64,000 bases of DNA from Pseudomonas sp. HMWF032 (lineage in GTDB: Bacteria > Pseudomonadota > Gammaproteobacteria > Pseudomonadales > Pseudomonadaceae): the NCBI RefSeq assembly GCF_003060885.1, contig NZ_QAIG01000012.1, positions 107,157 through 171,156 of the forward strand. Direction: 5' to 3'. The translations under genes and the position numbers were made by a program. Within the stretch, counting starts at the first letter, position 1. The number at the start of each line of letters is the position of its first letter. A model generated the notes under the pieces. It saw nothing but the letters and a program-made list of their open reading frames with translations. It had not been told where the DNA came from and made no database searches. Shown in pieces: positions 55,489-64,000 of this stretch.

Positions 55489-56325
55489 ATGAGTCGTCCC
55501 TTTGCCACTGCTACACGTCCGCAACTGGCTTTACAGTCCTACCTGGATGGCTTGTTGCGCGATGCTGTAAGCGAGTTAGAGCTGGCTGAAAGCACTACTC
55601 TGGATGAGTTTGAAGCGGCGGTACTGGAAGAGCAGGTGCGTGACGCGCGCCTTGTTCGTCAGGCTGAAATTGCCAAGCCTCTGGTTGAGCTTGCACCGCG
55701 ATCCTTGGTTTTGCCGACGTTCGACATGCCCATGCCAGAAGTGGCGGTAGAGTATGCCGCGCCTTCTATTGATAGTGCGCAACCCATCGTTGTTGAGTCT
55801 GATGCTGTTCATGCTTTGTTGGCCATTCCAGAGTCCGGTCGTCAGGGGCGTCCCGAATGGGCGCAAGAGTCCTTTGAGTGCCTGCTGTTTGATGTGGCGG
55901 GTCTAACGCTGGCAGTACCTTTGGTTTGCCTGGGGTCGATTTATCCTCTGGCCGGTCAGGAGCTCACGCCTCTTTTTGGGCAGCCAGAATGGTTCCTCGG
56001 CATATTGCCAAGCCAGGCAGGCAACTTGAAGGTTCTGGATACCGCCCGCTGGGTTATGCCTGACCGCTATCGCGACGATTTTCGTGAGGGTTTGCAGTAT
56101 GTGATTTCTGTTCAAGGGTATGAGTGGGGCTTGGCGGTGCATCAGGTGAGTCGCTCGATTCGCCTTGATCCTAATGAGGTTAAATGGCGCAGCCAGCGAA
56201 CGCAGCGTCCATGGCTAGCCGGCACTGTCATCGAGCATATGTGTGCGTTGCTGGATATTGCATCCCTGGCCGAGCTGATTGCCAGTGGCGCCGCCAAGCG
56301 CATGGCATCCAGTCGAGCACATTGA
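55489..56325 (+). CDS. parP: CheW-domain protein ParP
   Basis: 278 residues. An N-terminal extension (RPFATATRPQLALQSYLDGLL, acidic stretch) precedes a CheW-like domain (about 140-270, FECLLFDVAGLTLAVPLVCL). ParP links ParC with the CheA/CheW array. ATG at 55489 preferred to a frame starting at 55420. Confidence 0.88.
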   Translation: MSRPFATATRPQLALQSYLDGLLRDAVSELELAESTTLDEFEAAVLEEQVRDARLVRQAEIAKPLVELAPRSLVLPTFDMPMPEVAVEYAAPSIDSAQPIVVESDAVHALLAIPESGRQGRPEWAQESFECLLFDVAGLTLAVPLVCLGSIYPLAGQELTPLFGQPEWFLGILPSQAGNLKVLDTARWVMPDRYRDDFREGLQYVISVQGYEWGLAVHQVSRSIRLDPNEVKWRSQRTQRPWLAGTVIEHMCALLDIASLAELIASGAAKRMASSRAH

Positions 56326-56430
56326 ATAACACTGAGCTGTGCGATGACTGCAGCTTTGCAACTATAGTAATGACAGCGGGGCATTAACCCGTGATCGCCG
56401 CCGCGAGCGGTTCATGACGAGGCTAGGAAC

Positions 56431-56910
56431 ATGAAGAAAAGTTCTGCACAAGGTTCTGAAGATCCGATCCTGCAGTGGGTGACATTCCGCCTGGACAACG
56501 AAACCTACGGCATCAATGTGATGCAGGTTCAAGAGGTGTTGCGTTACACCGAGATTGCTCCTGTGCCAGGTGCTCCGAGTTATGTACTGGGCATCATCAA
56601 CCTGCGCGGCAATGTGGTTACCGTGATCGACACCCGCCAGCGTTTCGGTCTCGATTCCAGTGAGGTCACGGATAACACTCGCATCGTGATCATTGAAGCC
56701 GACAAGCAGGTGATCGGCATCCTCGTCGACAGCGTGGCCGAAGTGGTTTATCTGCGTCAATCCGAGGTAGAAACTGCGCCAAACGTGGGTAATGACGAGT
56801 CCGCCAAGTTTATCCAGGGCGTGTGCAACAAGAACGGTGAGTTGCTGATTCTGGTTGAGTTGGACAAGATGATGAGCGAAGAAGAGTGGTCTGAGCTGGA
56901 GAGCATCTAA
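56431..56910 (+). CDS. cheW: Chemotaxis coupling protein CheW
   Basis: 159 residues, single CheW fold: ILQWVTFRLDNETYGINVMQVQEVLRYTEI in outline, GAPSYVLGIINLRGNVVTVID, and the C-terminal NGELLILVELDKMM. It links chemoreceptors with CheA. Follows parP by 105 bases. Confidence 0.97.
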   Translation: MKKSSAQGSEDPILQWVTFRLDNETYGINVMQVQEVLRYTEIAPVPGAPSYVLGIINLRGNVVTVIDTRQRFGLDSSEVTDNTRIVIIEADKQVIGILVDSVAEVVYLRQSEVETAPNVGNDESAKFIQGVCNKNGELLILVELDKMMSEEEWSELESI

Positions 56911-56913
56911 GTC

Positions 56914-57318
56914 ATGCTTGATGCGCTGCTGGTCACGGTGGCCCTGGTTTGTCTGGGGCTGGTCGCTGCATGCATCTGGTTGACCCGGCAGCTGCGTGAG
57001 GCTATCAAGCTGCAAGGCGAGCGTGATGCGCTACGTGATCGGCGGCTCAAGGAGCTAAGTCGGCGACTGGATGCTTATCTCACTGGCAGCGTGCAGATGG
57101 GTGAAGAGTTGCATGAGTTGCGCAGAGTTGTTGCGCCTCTGCCGGACAAGCTCAATCAGATTGAGCAGCGTGACCCCAGCAGTCTGTCATTTACCCAGGC
57201 TGCGCGACTGGCTGGCATGGGCGCCAGTGTGGATGACCTGACCCAGTCCTGCGGCCTGAGCAAGGCTGAGGCGGAATTGGTCAGCAAGATGCATCAGGCC
57301 AAACTGCAGCGTTCCTGA
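56914..57318 (+). CDS. DUF2802 membrane-anchored coiled-coil protein
   Basis: 134 residues. One N-terminal membrane helix (about 4-24), a charged coiled coil (28-85) and a C-terminal helical domain (QAARLAGMGASVDDLTQSCGLSKAEAELVSKMH in outline) that resembles a helix-turn-helix. The gene regularly follows cheW in Pseudomonas; its function is unknown. Three bases after cheW. Confidence 0.8.
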   Translation: MLDALLVTVALVCLGLVAACIWLTRQLREAIKLQGERDALRDRRLKELSRRLDAYLTGSVQMGEELHELRRVVAPLPDKLNQIEQRDPSSLSFTQAARLAGMGASVDDLTQSCGLSKAEAELVSKMHQAKLQRS

Positions 57319-57341
57319 TTTTCCCAATCCTCAAGTAACTC

Positions 57342-57668
57342 TCAATGTGCCGGCCCTTCCAATAGGCGCAGGGGCGGCGTGATATCCGTGTCATGTTCGT
57401 TGCTGGTCGGCGCTTTCCCCTTCAGGTACCAGGCAAAGGCGATTATTTCCGCGATGCAGCGATACAGCTGTTCGGGAATTGCTTCGCCCAGTTCCAGGCG
57501 CGCCAACAGGCGCACCAGTTCGGCGTTTTCGTAGATCGGTACTTCATATTCGCGGGCGATCGCCAAAATGGCTTCGGCCAGCTCGTCATCGCCTTTGGCG
57601 CTGAGCACCGGTGCATTCTGGCCGTCATAGGTGAGGGCGATGGCCTGGCGTGGCGTGGTCTTTTTCAT
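57342..57668 (-). CDS. FlhB C-terminal-like protein (FlhX-type, no NPTH)
   Basis: 108 residues aligning with the cytoplasmic domain of FlhB after the cleavage site: RQAIALTYDGQNAPVLSAKG compares with FAVALKYDPAKGSAPVLLAKG of the FlhB in this window, and ends with AIIAFAWYLKGK. It lacks the NPTH motif and membrane helices. Homologues (FlhX in Helicobacter, YlqH in Bacillus) can stand in for the C-domain of FlhB. ATGA overlap with the FliK-like gene upstream. The role is inferred. Confidence 0.85.
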   Translation of the reverse strand: MKKTTPRQAIALTYDGQNAPVLSAKGDDELAEAILAIAREYEVPIYENAELVRLLARLELGEAIPEQLYRCIAEIIAFAWYLKGKAPTSNEHDTDITPPLRLLEGPAH

Positions 57669-59209
57669 GCGGTTTCATCTACCCAACGTTGTTCCAGGGT
57701 CGTGCGGGGGCCGCGCGGAGGAATACCCAGTGAACATGCCAGTTCGCCGACTTGCACGCCGGCGCTATTCAGGCGTTGGCGCAGATTGTCCAGTTCTGCA
57801 TCGATCAAGTTGACGGTGCTGTTTCGTTCTGCCCAAAGCTGGCTGGATAGACGGCCCTGCGCCAGTTGTGCTTGAACTTGCAGGGGGCCTAGAGGGTCCA
57901 GGTCAAAGGCCAGTTCGACCTTCCACAGAATTTCCTTTTTTTCAGGTTTGTTGGTTGGCTTGCTTTCATCACGCTGGATTTTGATTTGCAAAGGCACCAG
58001 CTCTTGCTGGTTGCGCATGGGCAATTCAAGTTGCCAGGTGGTGAGCAGGTTGCCGTCTGGGCCGACCTGGCTTTGTGCCAGGCTGGAAAGCTGATGGGTT
58101 TGCAGGCGCGAGATGGCGGCCGCGGCGAGCTTCAGTAGGGCCTCCAGGTCACTGTCGTCTTCCATGCCCTGCAGGATTCGTGAGGGCAATGGAAAACTCA
58201 GCGCCTGTTGGCGACTGCTGGACTTTCCGAGGCTGCTGAGCAGGTCGCGTGCCAGGGTTGGCATGGCTTGCGCCAGCGCTGAGCCGGCATTGGTTGCGCT
58301 AAGCAATGCGCCGGCGGGCATATTGGGTAATAGTTGTGTGATCAGGCGCAGCAAGTTGGCCTTGAGGTCGGTCGGCATCGACTGGCCCTGACCTCCAAGG
58401 AGTTTACTCTCCAACAGAATGCCACTGTTTTCCAAGGCCGCCGCCAGGCCTTTTGCAGTGCTCAGTTGAGTCGTGTCGGGTAATGCGCCGAAGAGTTTGT
58501 CGATACTGGTACGCAGACCTTCACTCATCTCGGCGTTGCCGCGCAGTCCTTGCAGGGCGCCAAACAGCCCTTCAAGGGCGCCCTGGCGATTGCTTTGGCT
58601 GCTCAGCTGCTGGCTCAGGGCAAGTTTGTCAAGGCGGCCACTCAGGGGTAGGAAATTCAGCGCCTGGCTGCCCTGCACCTGAGCGCTGAGCAGGCTACCC
58701 AAAGGCAGTGCCAGTGGGGTTTCCAGCGACAGCTTGCTGCCAGCCAGCGGAGTATTGAGCAAGCTGACCAGCACCTTGTAGATCACCTGTTGCGAGCGGC
58801 CCTGCAGCAATTGTTCGCGGGCCACTACCTTGCCCTGCAGCAGGGTGCCAACGGGCAATTGGTCGAGGTCCAGGCTGGTCAGAGGCTTGTCACCACCCAG
58901 CAGTACGGACAGTGCCAGGCGGGTTTCCGATAGGGCGGTTACGGTTACAGATGTGCCCTGAGCCAGCGGGCGCGGGCTAGCGGCTTCCAGGGTGGTCTGG
59001 CTGCCGTTGCTCAGGGTCAGCTTGAGCAGCATTTGAAAACTTTGCGCCACTTCCTTGAGGGCGATAACTTCGGCCTTGGCGGTTTCGCCACTGGCCAGCA
59101 AGCCTTGCATGGGCTGTAACAGTTTCACTGCCAGATCCGCCGCGACAGCGCTGGGGCGGCTGCTGGGGGGCGTTGGCGCAATAGGCCGCGGGCTGCTGAT
59201 TTCGCTCAT
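57665..59209 (-). CDS. FliK-like hook-length-control-related protein
   Basis: 514 residues. The C-terminal region (about 395-485) has LPMRNQQELVPLQIKIQRDE and WKVELAFDLDPLGPLQVQAQLAQGRLSSQLWAE in outline, the FliK C-domain pattern; the rest is Leu/Gln/Ser-rich. Begins SEISSPRPIAPTPPSS with ATG at 59209; 73 upstream codons reach past the divergent ccm promoter and are rejected. Paired with the FlhB-like gene by a 4-base overlap. Confidence 0.8.
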   Translation of the reverse strand: MSEISSPRPIAPTPPSSRPSAVAADLAVKLLQPMQGLLASGETAKAEVIALKEVAQSFQMLLKLTLSNGSQTTLEAASPRPLAQGTSVTVTALSETRLALSVLLGGDKPLTSLDLDQLPVGTLLQGKVVAREQLLQGRSQQVIYKVLVSLLNTPLAGSKLSLETPLALPLGSLLSAQVQGSQALNFLPLSGRLDKLALSQQLSSQSNRQGALEGLFGALQGLRGNAEMSEGLRTSIDKLFGALPDTTQLSTAKGLAAALENSGILLESKLLGGQGQSMPTDLKANLLRLITQLLPNMPAGALLSATNAGSALAQAMPTLARDLLSSLGKSSSRQQALSFPLPSRILQGMEDDSDLEALLKLAAAAISRLQTHQLSSLAQSQVGPDGNLLTTWQLELPMRNQQELVPLQIKIQRDESKPTNKPEKKEILWKVELAFDLDPLGPLQVQAQLAQGRLSSQLWAERNSTVNLIDAELDNLRQRLNSAGVQVGELACSLGIPPRGPRTTLEQRWVDETA

Positions 59210-59263
59210 TGGCGGGTTACACCCTGTCGAAAATGCCCGCTGCGGCAGGCGCAGTTGGGCATG

Positions 59264-59269
59264 TATAAT
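59264..59269 (+). promoter_or_regulatory. Candidate -10 box for ccm operon
   Basis: TATAAT, perfect consensus, in the divergent gap, 104 bases before the ccmA start. No good -35 visible at 17 bases. Confidence 0.4.
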
Positions 59270-59372
59270 CGCGCCCCGTCCGGTTCGGCTGCGCATTCCT
59301 TGTGCGTCAGTATAGCGGCCAAGACGCTGCCGACTTGAACAGCTTTTGCCATCCATCTTAGGTGCCGATGCC

Positions 59373-60008
59373 TTGACCAGTCCTCTTCTCGAAGCCGTTG
59401 CGCTCGCCTGTGAGCGAGATTGGCGCATGCTCTTCGAGCGTCTGGAGCTGCGTCTGGTTCCCGGTGAAATGCTTCAGGTGGCAGGCCCCAATGGCAGTGG
59501 TAAAACCAGCCTGCTGCGATTGCTGGCTGGGTTGATGCAGCCCACTGCCGGTGAGATTCGCCTCAATGGCCGCCCGTTAGCCGCCCAGCGCGCCGAGCTT
59601 GCACGCAACCTGCTGTGGATTGGACATGCCGCCGGCATCAAGGGTTTGCTCACTGCCGAGGAAAATCTCACCTGGCTCTGTGCACTGCATCAGCCGGCCG
59701 AGCGCGAGGCCATCTGGCAGGCGCTGGCGGCAGTGGGGCTGCGCGGTTTTGAAGATGTGCCCTGTCACACCCTATCCGCCGGGCAGCAACGGCGTGTGGC
59801 GCTGGCCCGCCTGTATTTGCCGGGTCCGCCACTCTGGGTGCTGGATGAGCCGTTTACTGCGCTGGACAAGGCAGCGGTGGCCCAGTTGGAGAACCATCTG
59901 GCCGCACATTGTCAGCAGGGCGGTCTGGTCGTGCTGACCACGCACCATGAATTGACGGTCAAGCCGGCCGGTTATCGCGAGCTTGATCTGGGGCAACGCA
60001 CGTCATGA
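59373..60008 (+). CDS. ccmA: Cytochrome c maturation ABC ATPase
   Basis: 211 residues. Walker [10 protein letters not shown] (about 34-42), signature LSAGQQRR, Walker [16 protein letters not shown] at 59373 (family start [17 protein letters not shown]) with AGGTG 8 bases upstream. CcmAB power release of haem from CcmE. Overlaps ccmB by 4 bases. Confidence 0.95.
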   Translation: MTSPLLEAVALACERDWRMLFERLELRLVPGEMLQVAGPNGSGKTSLLRLLAGLMQPTAGEIRLNGRPLAAQRAELARNLLWIGHAAGIKGLLTAEENLTWLCALHQPAEREAIWQALAAVGLRGFEDVPCHTLSAGQQRRVALARLYLPGPPLWVLDEPFTALDKAAVAQLENHLAAHCQQGGLVVLTTHHELTVKPAGYRELDLGQRTS

Positions 60009-60676
60009 GCAATGTTTTTACCCTGCTGCTGGCCCGTGAAGCGCGCCTGTTGTTCCGTCGTCCGGCCGAGCTGGCGAACCCGCTGGTGTTCTTTGCCATT
60101 GTGATTGCATTGTTCCCGTTGGCGGTGGGGCCGCAGACTCAGTTGTTACAAAGCCTTTCGCCAGGGCTGGTGTGGGTAGCGGCGTTATTGGCCGTGCTGC
60201 TCTCGCTGGACGGGCTGTTTCGCAGTGATTTCGAGGACGGCTCGCTGGAGCAGTGGGTCCTTTCGCCGCACCCCCTGGCTCTTCTGGTTCTGGCCAAGGT
60301 GCTGGCACACTGGCTGTTCTCTGGCCTGGCGCTGGTGCTGTTGGCGCCACTGCTGGCGTTGATGTTGGGTTTGCCGGGGCGTTGCCTGCCGGTGCTGCTG
60401 ATCTCGCTGCTGCTCGGTACGCCGGTGCTGAGCTTACTGGGCGCAGTCGGTGCGGCGCTGACGGTAGGCCTCAAGCGTGGTGGTCTGCTGCTCGCGTTGC
60501 TGATTTTGCCGTTGTACATCCCGGTGCTGATTCTCGGCAGCGGTGCGCTACAAGCCAGCCTGCAAGGATTGCCGGCGGTTGGTCACTTGTTGTGGCTGGC
60601 CAGCCTCACCGCATTGGCGGTGACCTTGACACCTTTTGCCATCGCCGCTGGTCTGACGATCAGTGTCGCTGAGTAG
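60005..60676 (+). CDS. ccmB: Cytochrome c maturation permease CcmB
   Basis: 223 residues with six membrane helices, beginning [26 protein letters not shown] in outline, and [16 protein letters not shown] in the first cytoplasmic loop, a CcmB hallmark. Membrane partner of CcmA. Confidence 0.96.
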   Translation: MSNVFTLLLAREARLLFRRPAELANPLVFFAIVIALFPLAVGPQTQLLQSLSPGLVWVAALLAVLLSLDGLFRSDFEDGSLEQWVLSPHPLALLVLAKVLAHWLFSGLALVLLAPLLALMLGLPGRCLPVLLISLLLGTPVLSLLGAVGAALTVGLKRGGLLLALLILPLYIPVLILGSGALQASLQGLPAVGHLLWLASLTALAVTLTPFAIAAGLTISVAE

Positions 60677-60740
60677 ACAATAAGCCTGAATGGCCGGTTG
60701 ATCGCGGTGCCTGCCTGCACCCTGATCAGCCCTAGCACTG

Positions 60741-61508
60741 ATGAGTAACCTGATGAACTGGACGTGGTTTCACAAGCTCGGCTCGCCTAAATGGTTTTAT
60801 GAAATCAGCAGCCGCTGGCTCCCCTGGTTGGCCCTGGCCGCCGCTGTGCTGTTGGCGGTCGGCTTGGTTTGGGGCCTGGCCTTTGCGCCGCCGGATTATC
60901 AGCAGGGCAACAGCTTTCGCATCATTTACATCCATGTGCCAGCGGCATTTCTCGCTCAGTCGATCTACGTGATGCTGGCGGTGGCCGGCGTTGTTGGGCT
61001 GGTGTGGAAAATGAAACTGGCCGATGTCGCCTTGCAGCAGGCCGCACCCATCGGCGCCTGGATGACGGCGATCGCTCTGGTGACCGGTGCGGTGTGGGGC
61101 AAGCCGACCTGGGGCACGTACTGGGTGTGGGATGCCCGCCTGACCTCGATGCTGATTCTGCTGTTCCTGTATTTCGGTGTGATCGCGCTCGGCAATGCCA
61201 TCACCAACCGTGACAGCGCGGCCAAGGCCTGTGCGGTGCTGGCCATTGTTGGTGTAGTGAACATCCCGATCATCAAATACTCGGTGGAGTGGTGGAACAC
61301 CCTGCACCAGCCGGCAACCTTCAGTGTGGTGGCCAAGCCGGCCATGCCGTTTGAGATGTGGATGCCGCTGCTGATCATGGTGCTGGGCTTCTACTGCTTC
61401 TTTGGGGCCGTGCTGCTGATGCGCATGCGCCTGGAAGTGCTTAAGCGCGAGGCCCGCAGCAGTTGGGCCAAAACTGAGATCAAGGCGCAGGTGGAGAAGG
61501 GGCTATGA
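60741..61508 (+). CDS. ccmC: Haem transporter subunit CcmC
   Basis: 255 residues, six membrane helices, tryptophan-rich WWD motif in [18 protein letters not shown] (about 115-132) and flanking His in IYIHVPAAF. Loads haem onto CcmE together with CcmD. Starts 64 bases after ccmB; its stop overlaps ccmD as ATGA. Confidence 0.96.
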   Translation: MSNLMNWTWFHKLGSPKWFYEISSRWLPWLALAAAVLLAVGLVWGLAFAPPDYQQGNSFRIIYIHVPAAFLAQSIYVMLAVAGVVGLVWKMKLADVALQQAAPIGAWMTAIALVTGAVWGKPTWGTYWVWDARLTSMLILLFLYFGVIALGNAITNRDSAAKACAVLAIVGVVNIPIIKYSVEWWNTLHQPATFSVVAKPAMPFEMWMPLLIMVLGFYCFFGAVLLMRMRLEVLKREARSSWAKTEIKAQVEKGL

Positions 61509-61681
61509 GTTTTGCCAGCTTCAGCGAGTTTCTCGCCATGGGCACCCACGGGCCTTATGTCTGGTCCTGTTATGCCATCAGCCTGGCTGTGCTGGGGCTG
61601 AATGTGGCGCTGCCAATCCTGGCGCGTCGCCGTTATCTGCAAGACGAGGCGCGTCGTTTGCGCCGGGAGGAGTCGAAGTGA
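61505..61681 (+). CDS. ccmD: Haem exporter protein CcmD
   Basis: 58 residues: an N-terminal [18 protein letters not shown] segment, one membrane helix (about 19-40) and a basic tail ([16 protein letters not shown]). Small adaptor that stabilises CcmC and CcmE. Overlaps ccmC and ccmE by 4 bases each. Confidence 0.94.
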   Translation: MSFASFSEFLAMGTHGPYVWSCYAISLAVLGLNVALPILARRRYLQDEARRLRREESK

Positions 61682-62166
61682 ACCCCGTGCGTAAAAAACG
61701 CCTGTATATCGTCCTGGCAATCATCGCCGGTGTCGGCATCGCTGTGGCGCTGGCCCTGAGCGCGTTGCAGCAGAACATCAACCTGTTCTATACCCCGACC
61801 CAGATCGCCAACGGCGAAGCCCCGCAGGACACCCGCATCCGTGCTGGCGGCCTGGTTGAGGAGGGCTCGGTGAAGCGCTCCAGCGACTCACTGGACACCG
61901 ATTTTGTCGTCACTGACGGCGCCAAGAGCGTGACCATCCGCTACAGCGGCATCCTCCCGGACCTGTTTCGCGAAGGGCAGGGCATCGTCGCCATGGGCAA
62001 GCTCGACGCCAGCGGCGTGCTGATTGCCGATGAAGTACTGGCCAAACACGACGAAAACTACATGCCGCCGGAAGTCATGCAGGCCTTGGAGCAGAGCGGC
62101 ATGAAACAGCAGCACGACGCGGCCAAAGCGGCCAAGCAAGCGTCCCCAGCGGAGTACGCGCAATGA
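61678..62166 (+). CDS. ccmE: Periplasmic haem chaperone CcmE
   Basis: 162 residues: membrane anchor (about 8-29), OB-fold, and the covalent haem-binding His124 in [12 protein letters not shown] (with Tyr128). GTG start overlapping ccmD. Receives haem from CcmC and passes it to CcmF. Confidence 0.96.
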   Translation: MNPVRKKRLYIVLAIIAGVGIAVALALSALQQNINLFYTPTQIANGEAPQDTRIRAGGLVEEGSVKRSSDSLDTDFVVTDGAKSVTIRYSGILPDLFREGQGIVAMGKLDASGVLIADEVLAKHDENYMPPEVMQALEQSGMKQQHDAAKAAKQASPAEYAQ

Positions 62167-64000
62167 TCCCCGAACTTGGCCATCTGGCGATGATCCTGGC
62201 GCTGTGCATGGCGCTGGTGCAGGCAACATTGCCGTTGATCGGAGCCTGGCGGGGTGACCGGCAATGGATGAGCCTGGCGCAGCCGGCTGCCTGGGGGCAG
62301 TTTGCCTTTATGCTGTTTGCGTTCGTCTGCCTGACCTACGCCTTTATGATCGACGACTTCACCGTCGCCTATGTGGCCAACAACTCCAACAGTGCACTGC
62401 CGTGGTATTACAAATTCAGCGCCGTGTGGGGCGCCCATGAAGGGTCGCTGCTGCTGTGGGGGCTGATCCTTGCCGGTTGGACCTTTGCTGTGTCGATCTT
62501 CTCGCGGCAGTTGCCGGAAGAGATGCTCGCCCGTGTACTGGCCGTGATGGGCATCATCAGCATCGGCTTTTTGTTGTTTTTGATCATCACCTCCAATCCG
62601 TTCGAGCGGCTGCTGTTTGACACCCCGGCTGATGGCCGCGACCTCAACCCGCTGTTGCAAGACTTCGGTCTGATCATCCACCCGCCGATGCTCTACATGG
62701 GCTATGTAGGCTTCTCCGTGGCCTTCGCCTTCGCCATTGCGGCGTTGCTGGGCGGCAAGCTGGACGCGGCTTGGGCGCGCTGGTCGCGGCCGTGGACCAT
62801 TGTCGCCTGGGCCTTCCTTGGCATCGGTATCGCGCTGGGCTCGTGGTGGGCCTACTACGAACTTGGCTGGGGTGGTTGGTGGTTCTGGGATCCGGTGGAA
62901 AACGCCTCCTTTATGCCTTGGTTGGTCGGCACCGCGTTGATCCACTCCCTGGCTGTGACGGAAAAACGCGGCGTGTTCAAAAGCTGGACCGTGCTGCTGG
63001 CAATTGCCGCGTTCTCCCTCAGCCTGCTGGGTACCTTCCTGGTCCGTTCTGGGGTGCTGACCTCGGTGCATGCCTTCGCCAGCGACCCTGAGCGCGGCGT
63101 ATTTATTCTGGTGTTCCTGCTGATCGTGGTGGGCAGCTCGTTGGCGCTATTTGCCATCCGTGCACCGGTGGTGAAAAGCCAGGTCGGTTTTGCCCTGTGG
63201 TCGCGGGAAACCTTATTGCTGGTCAATAACCTGATTCTGGTGGTGTCCGCTGCGATGATCCTGCTGGGCACCCTCTACCCGCTGGTGCTGGATGCCACCA
63301 CGGGCGCCAAGTTGTCGGTGGGTCCGCCGTACTTCAATGCCCTGTTCGTACCGCTGATGGGCCTGCTGATGGCCATGATTGCGGTTGGGGTGATTGTGCG
63401 CTGGAAGGACACGCCGCTGCAGTGGCTGCTCGGTATGCTGGCCCCCGTGTTGATCGGCAGCGTGGTGCTGGCGGTAATTGCCACCTACCTGGTCGGTGAT
63501 TTCAACTGGGCGGTGCTCGCTGTTTGCCTGTTATCCGCTTGGGTGGTGCTGGCGGGTGTGCGCGACATCCTTGAGAAAACCCGTCACAAAGGCCTACTCA
63601 AAGGGTTGCCGAGTCTGACCCGTAGCTACTGGGGCATGCAAACTGCGCACCTGGGCATGGCGGTGTGTGCCCTCGGTGTGGTGTTGACCAGCGTGGGCAG
63701 CTTTGAGCGTGACATGCGCATGGCGCCGGGCGAGTCGGTCGACATCGGCGGTTACCAGTTTATCTTCGAAGGGGCTGAGCACTTTGAAGGGCCGAACTTC
63801 ACGTCGGATAAAGGCACGGTGCGCATCCTTGAAGCGGGCAAACAAATTGCCGTGCTGCACCCGGAGAAACGCCTGTATACCGTGCAACAGTCGGTGATGA
63901 CCGAGGCGGGCATCGACGCCGGAATCACCCGCGATCTGTTCGTTGCTTTGGGTGAACCGCTGGAAAACGGTGCCTGGGCGGTACGCGTGCATATCAAACC
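62163..64000 (+). CDS. ccmF: Cytochrome c haem lyase subunit CcmF, C-terminus beyond window
   Basis: At least 612 residues visible; the full protein is usually about 650. Many membrane helices and the WWD motif [19 protein letters not shown] (about 240). The frame stays open to the last base. Ligates haem to apocytochrome with CcmH. ATG at 62163 overlaps ccmE by 4 bases. Confidence 0.96.
   Translation, partial: MIPELGHLAMILALCMALVQATLPLIGAWRGDRQWMSLAQPAAWGQFAFMLFAFVCLTYAFMIDDFTVAYVANNSNSALPWYYKFSAVWGAHEGSLLLWGLILAGWTFAVSIFSRQLPEEMLARVLAVMGIISIGFLLFLIITSNPFERLLFDTPADGRDLNPLLQDFGLIIHPPMLYMGYVGFSVAFAFAIAALLGGKLDAAWARWSRPWTIVAWAFLGIGIALGSWWAYYELGWGGWWFWDPVENASFMPWLVGTALIHSLAVTEKRGVFKSWTVLLAIAAFSLSLLGTFLVRSGVLTSVHAFASDPERGVFILVFLLIVVGSSLALFAIRAPVVKSQVGFALWSRETLLLVNNLILVVSAAMILLGTLYPLVLDATTGAKLSVGPPYFNALFVPLMGLLMAMIAVGVIVRWKDTPLQWLLGMLAPVLIGSVVLAVIATYLVGDFNWAVLAVCLLSAWVVLAGVRDILEKTRHKGLLKGLPSLTRSYWGMQTAHLGMAVCALGVVLTSVGSFERDMRMAPGESVDIGGYQFIFEGAEHFEGPNFTSDKGTVRILEAGKQIAVLHPEKRLYTVQQSVMTEAGIDAGITRDLFVALGEPLENGAWAVRVHIK

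Noticed and set aside
62058-63071. 337-codon antisense frame over ccmE/ccmF
   Set aside because: Shadow of two clear ccm genes; no ribosome site or known fold.

Overview
The window is a stretch of core chromosome from a gammaproteobacterium of the genus Pseudomonas (sensu lato). The evidence is the unmistakable algU-mucA-mucB-mucC-mucD group, the PruR/PutP pair, the single polar-type flagellar/chemotaxis cluster carrying flhF, fleN, motC, motD and a CheW-like ParP, and the ccm cluster following it. Gene order matches my recollection of the family in other pseudomonads; having fliK directly ahead of fliL recalls the P. putida/P. fluorescens arrangement more than P. aeruginosa. I see no tRNA or rRNA genes, insertion sequences, prophage genes, CRISPR arrays or clear horizontally acquired islands.

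Region 1 (1-8000): the 5' part of an OprD-family porin (probably opdH) diverges from a TctD/TctE-like two-component system. Then come a periplasmic solute-binding-like protein, an HDOD protein and the folate-binding iron-sulfur repair protein YgfZ on the minus strand, sdhE-ygfX on the plus strand, and nadB converging on ygfX. Region 2 (8000-18800): the envelope-stress sigma factor AlgU with its anti-sigma proteins and the MucD protease, preceded by two AlgU-type promoters; then lepA, lepB, a DUF4845 protein, rnc, era, recO and pdxJ in a tightly packed, partly overlapping run.

Region 3 (18800-27500) is the least constrained part. It holds cmoB/cmoA, a lysoplasmalogenase whose C-terminus looks frameshifted at a C6/G6 tract, a chagasin-type lipoprotein, the AraC-type regulator PruR, an N-terminally truncated DUF3034 gene beside a lipoprotein truncated haemoglobin, a second HDOD protein, putP behind a long leader, and a small VF530-type protein. 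putA is not between pruR and putP.

Region 4 (27490-59210) is the flagellar and chemotaxis cluster: fliEFGHIJ, an HsbA/HsbR-like partner-switch pair plus a lone Hpt protein, fliK, fliLMNOPQR-flhB, flhA-flhF-fleN-fliA, cheYZAB, motCD, parC-parP-cheW, a DUF2802 protein, then a reverse-strand pair made of a stand-alone FlhB C-terminal-like domain and a second FliK-like protein. Four good sigma-54 (-24/-12) elements stand before fliE, fliK, fliL and flhA, giving a consistent picture of RpoN-driven class II/III flagellar transcription. Region 5 (59210-64000) is ccmABCDE and the first part of ccmF, for cytochrome c maturation; the window ends inside ccmF.

The window holds no obvious wholly new system. 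The most interesting items are the FlhB-C-like/FliK-like reverse pair, the four near-identical repeats in the CheA linker beside parC/parP, the partner-switch cassette inside the flagellar operon, Hfq/Crc-type A-rich motifs before both carbon-uptake genes (opdH, putP), homopolymer tracts at nadB and the lysoplasmalogenase gene, and the eroded DUF3034 gene.
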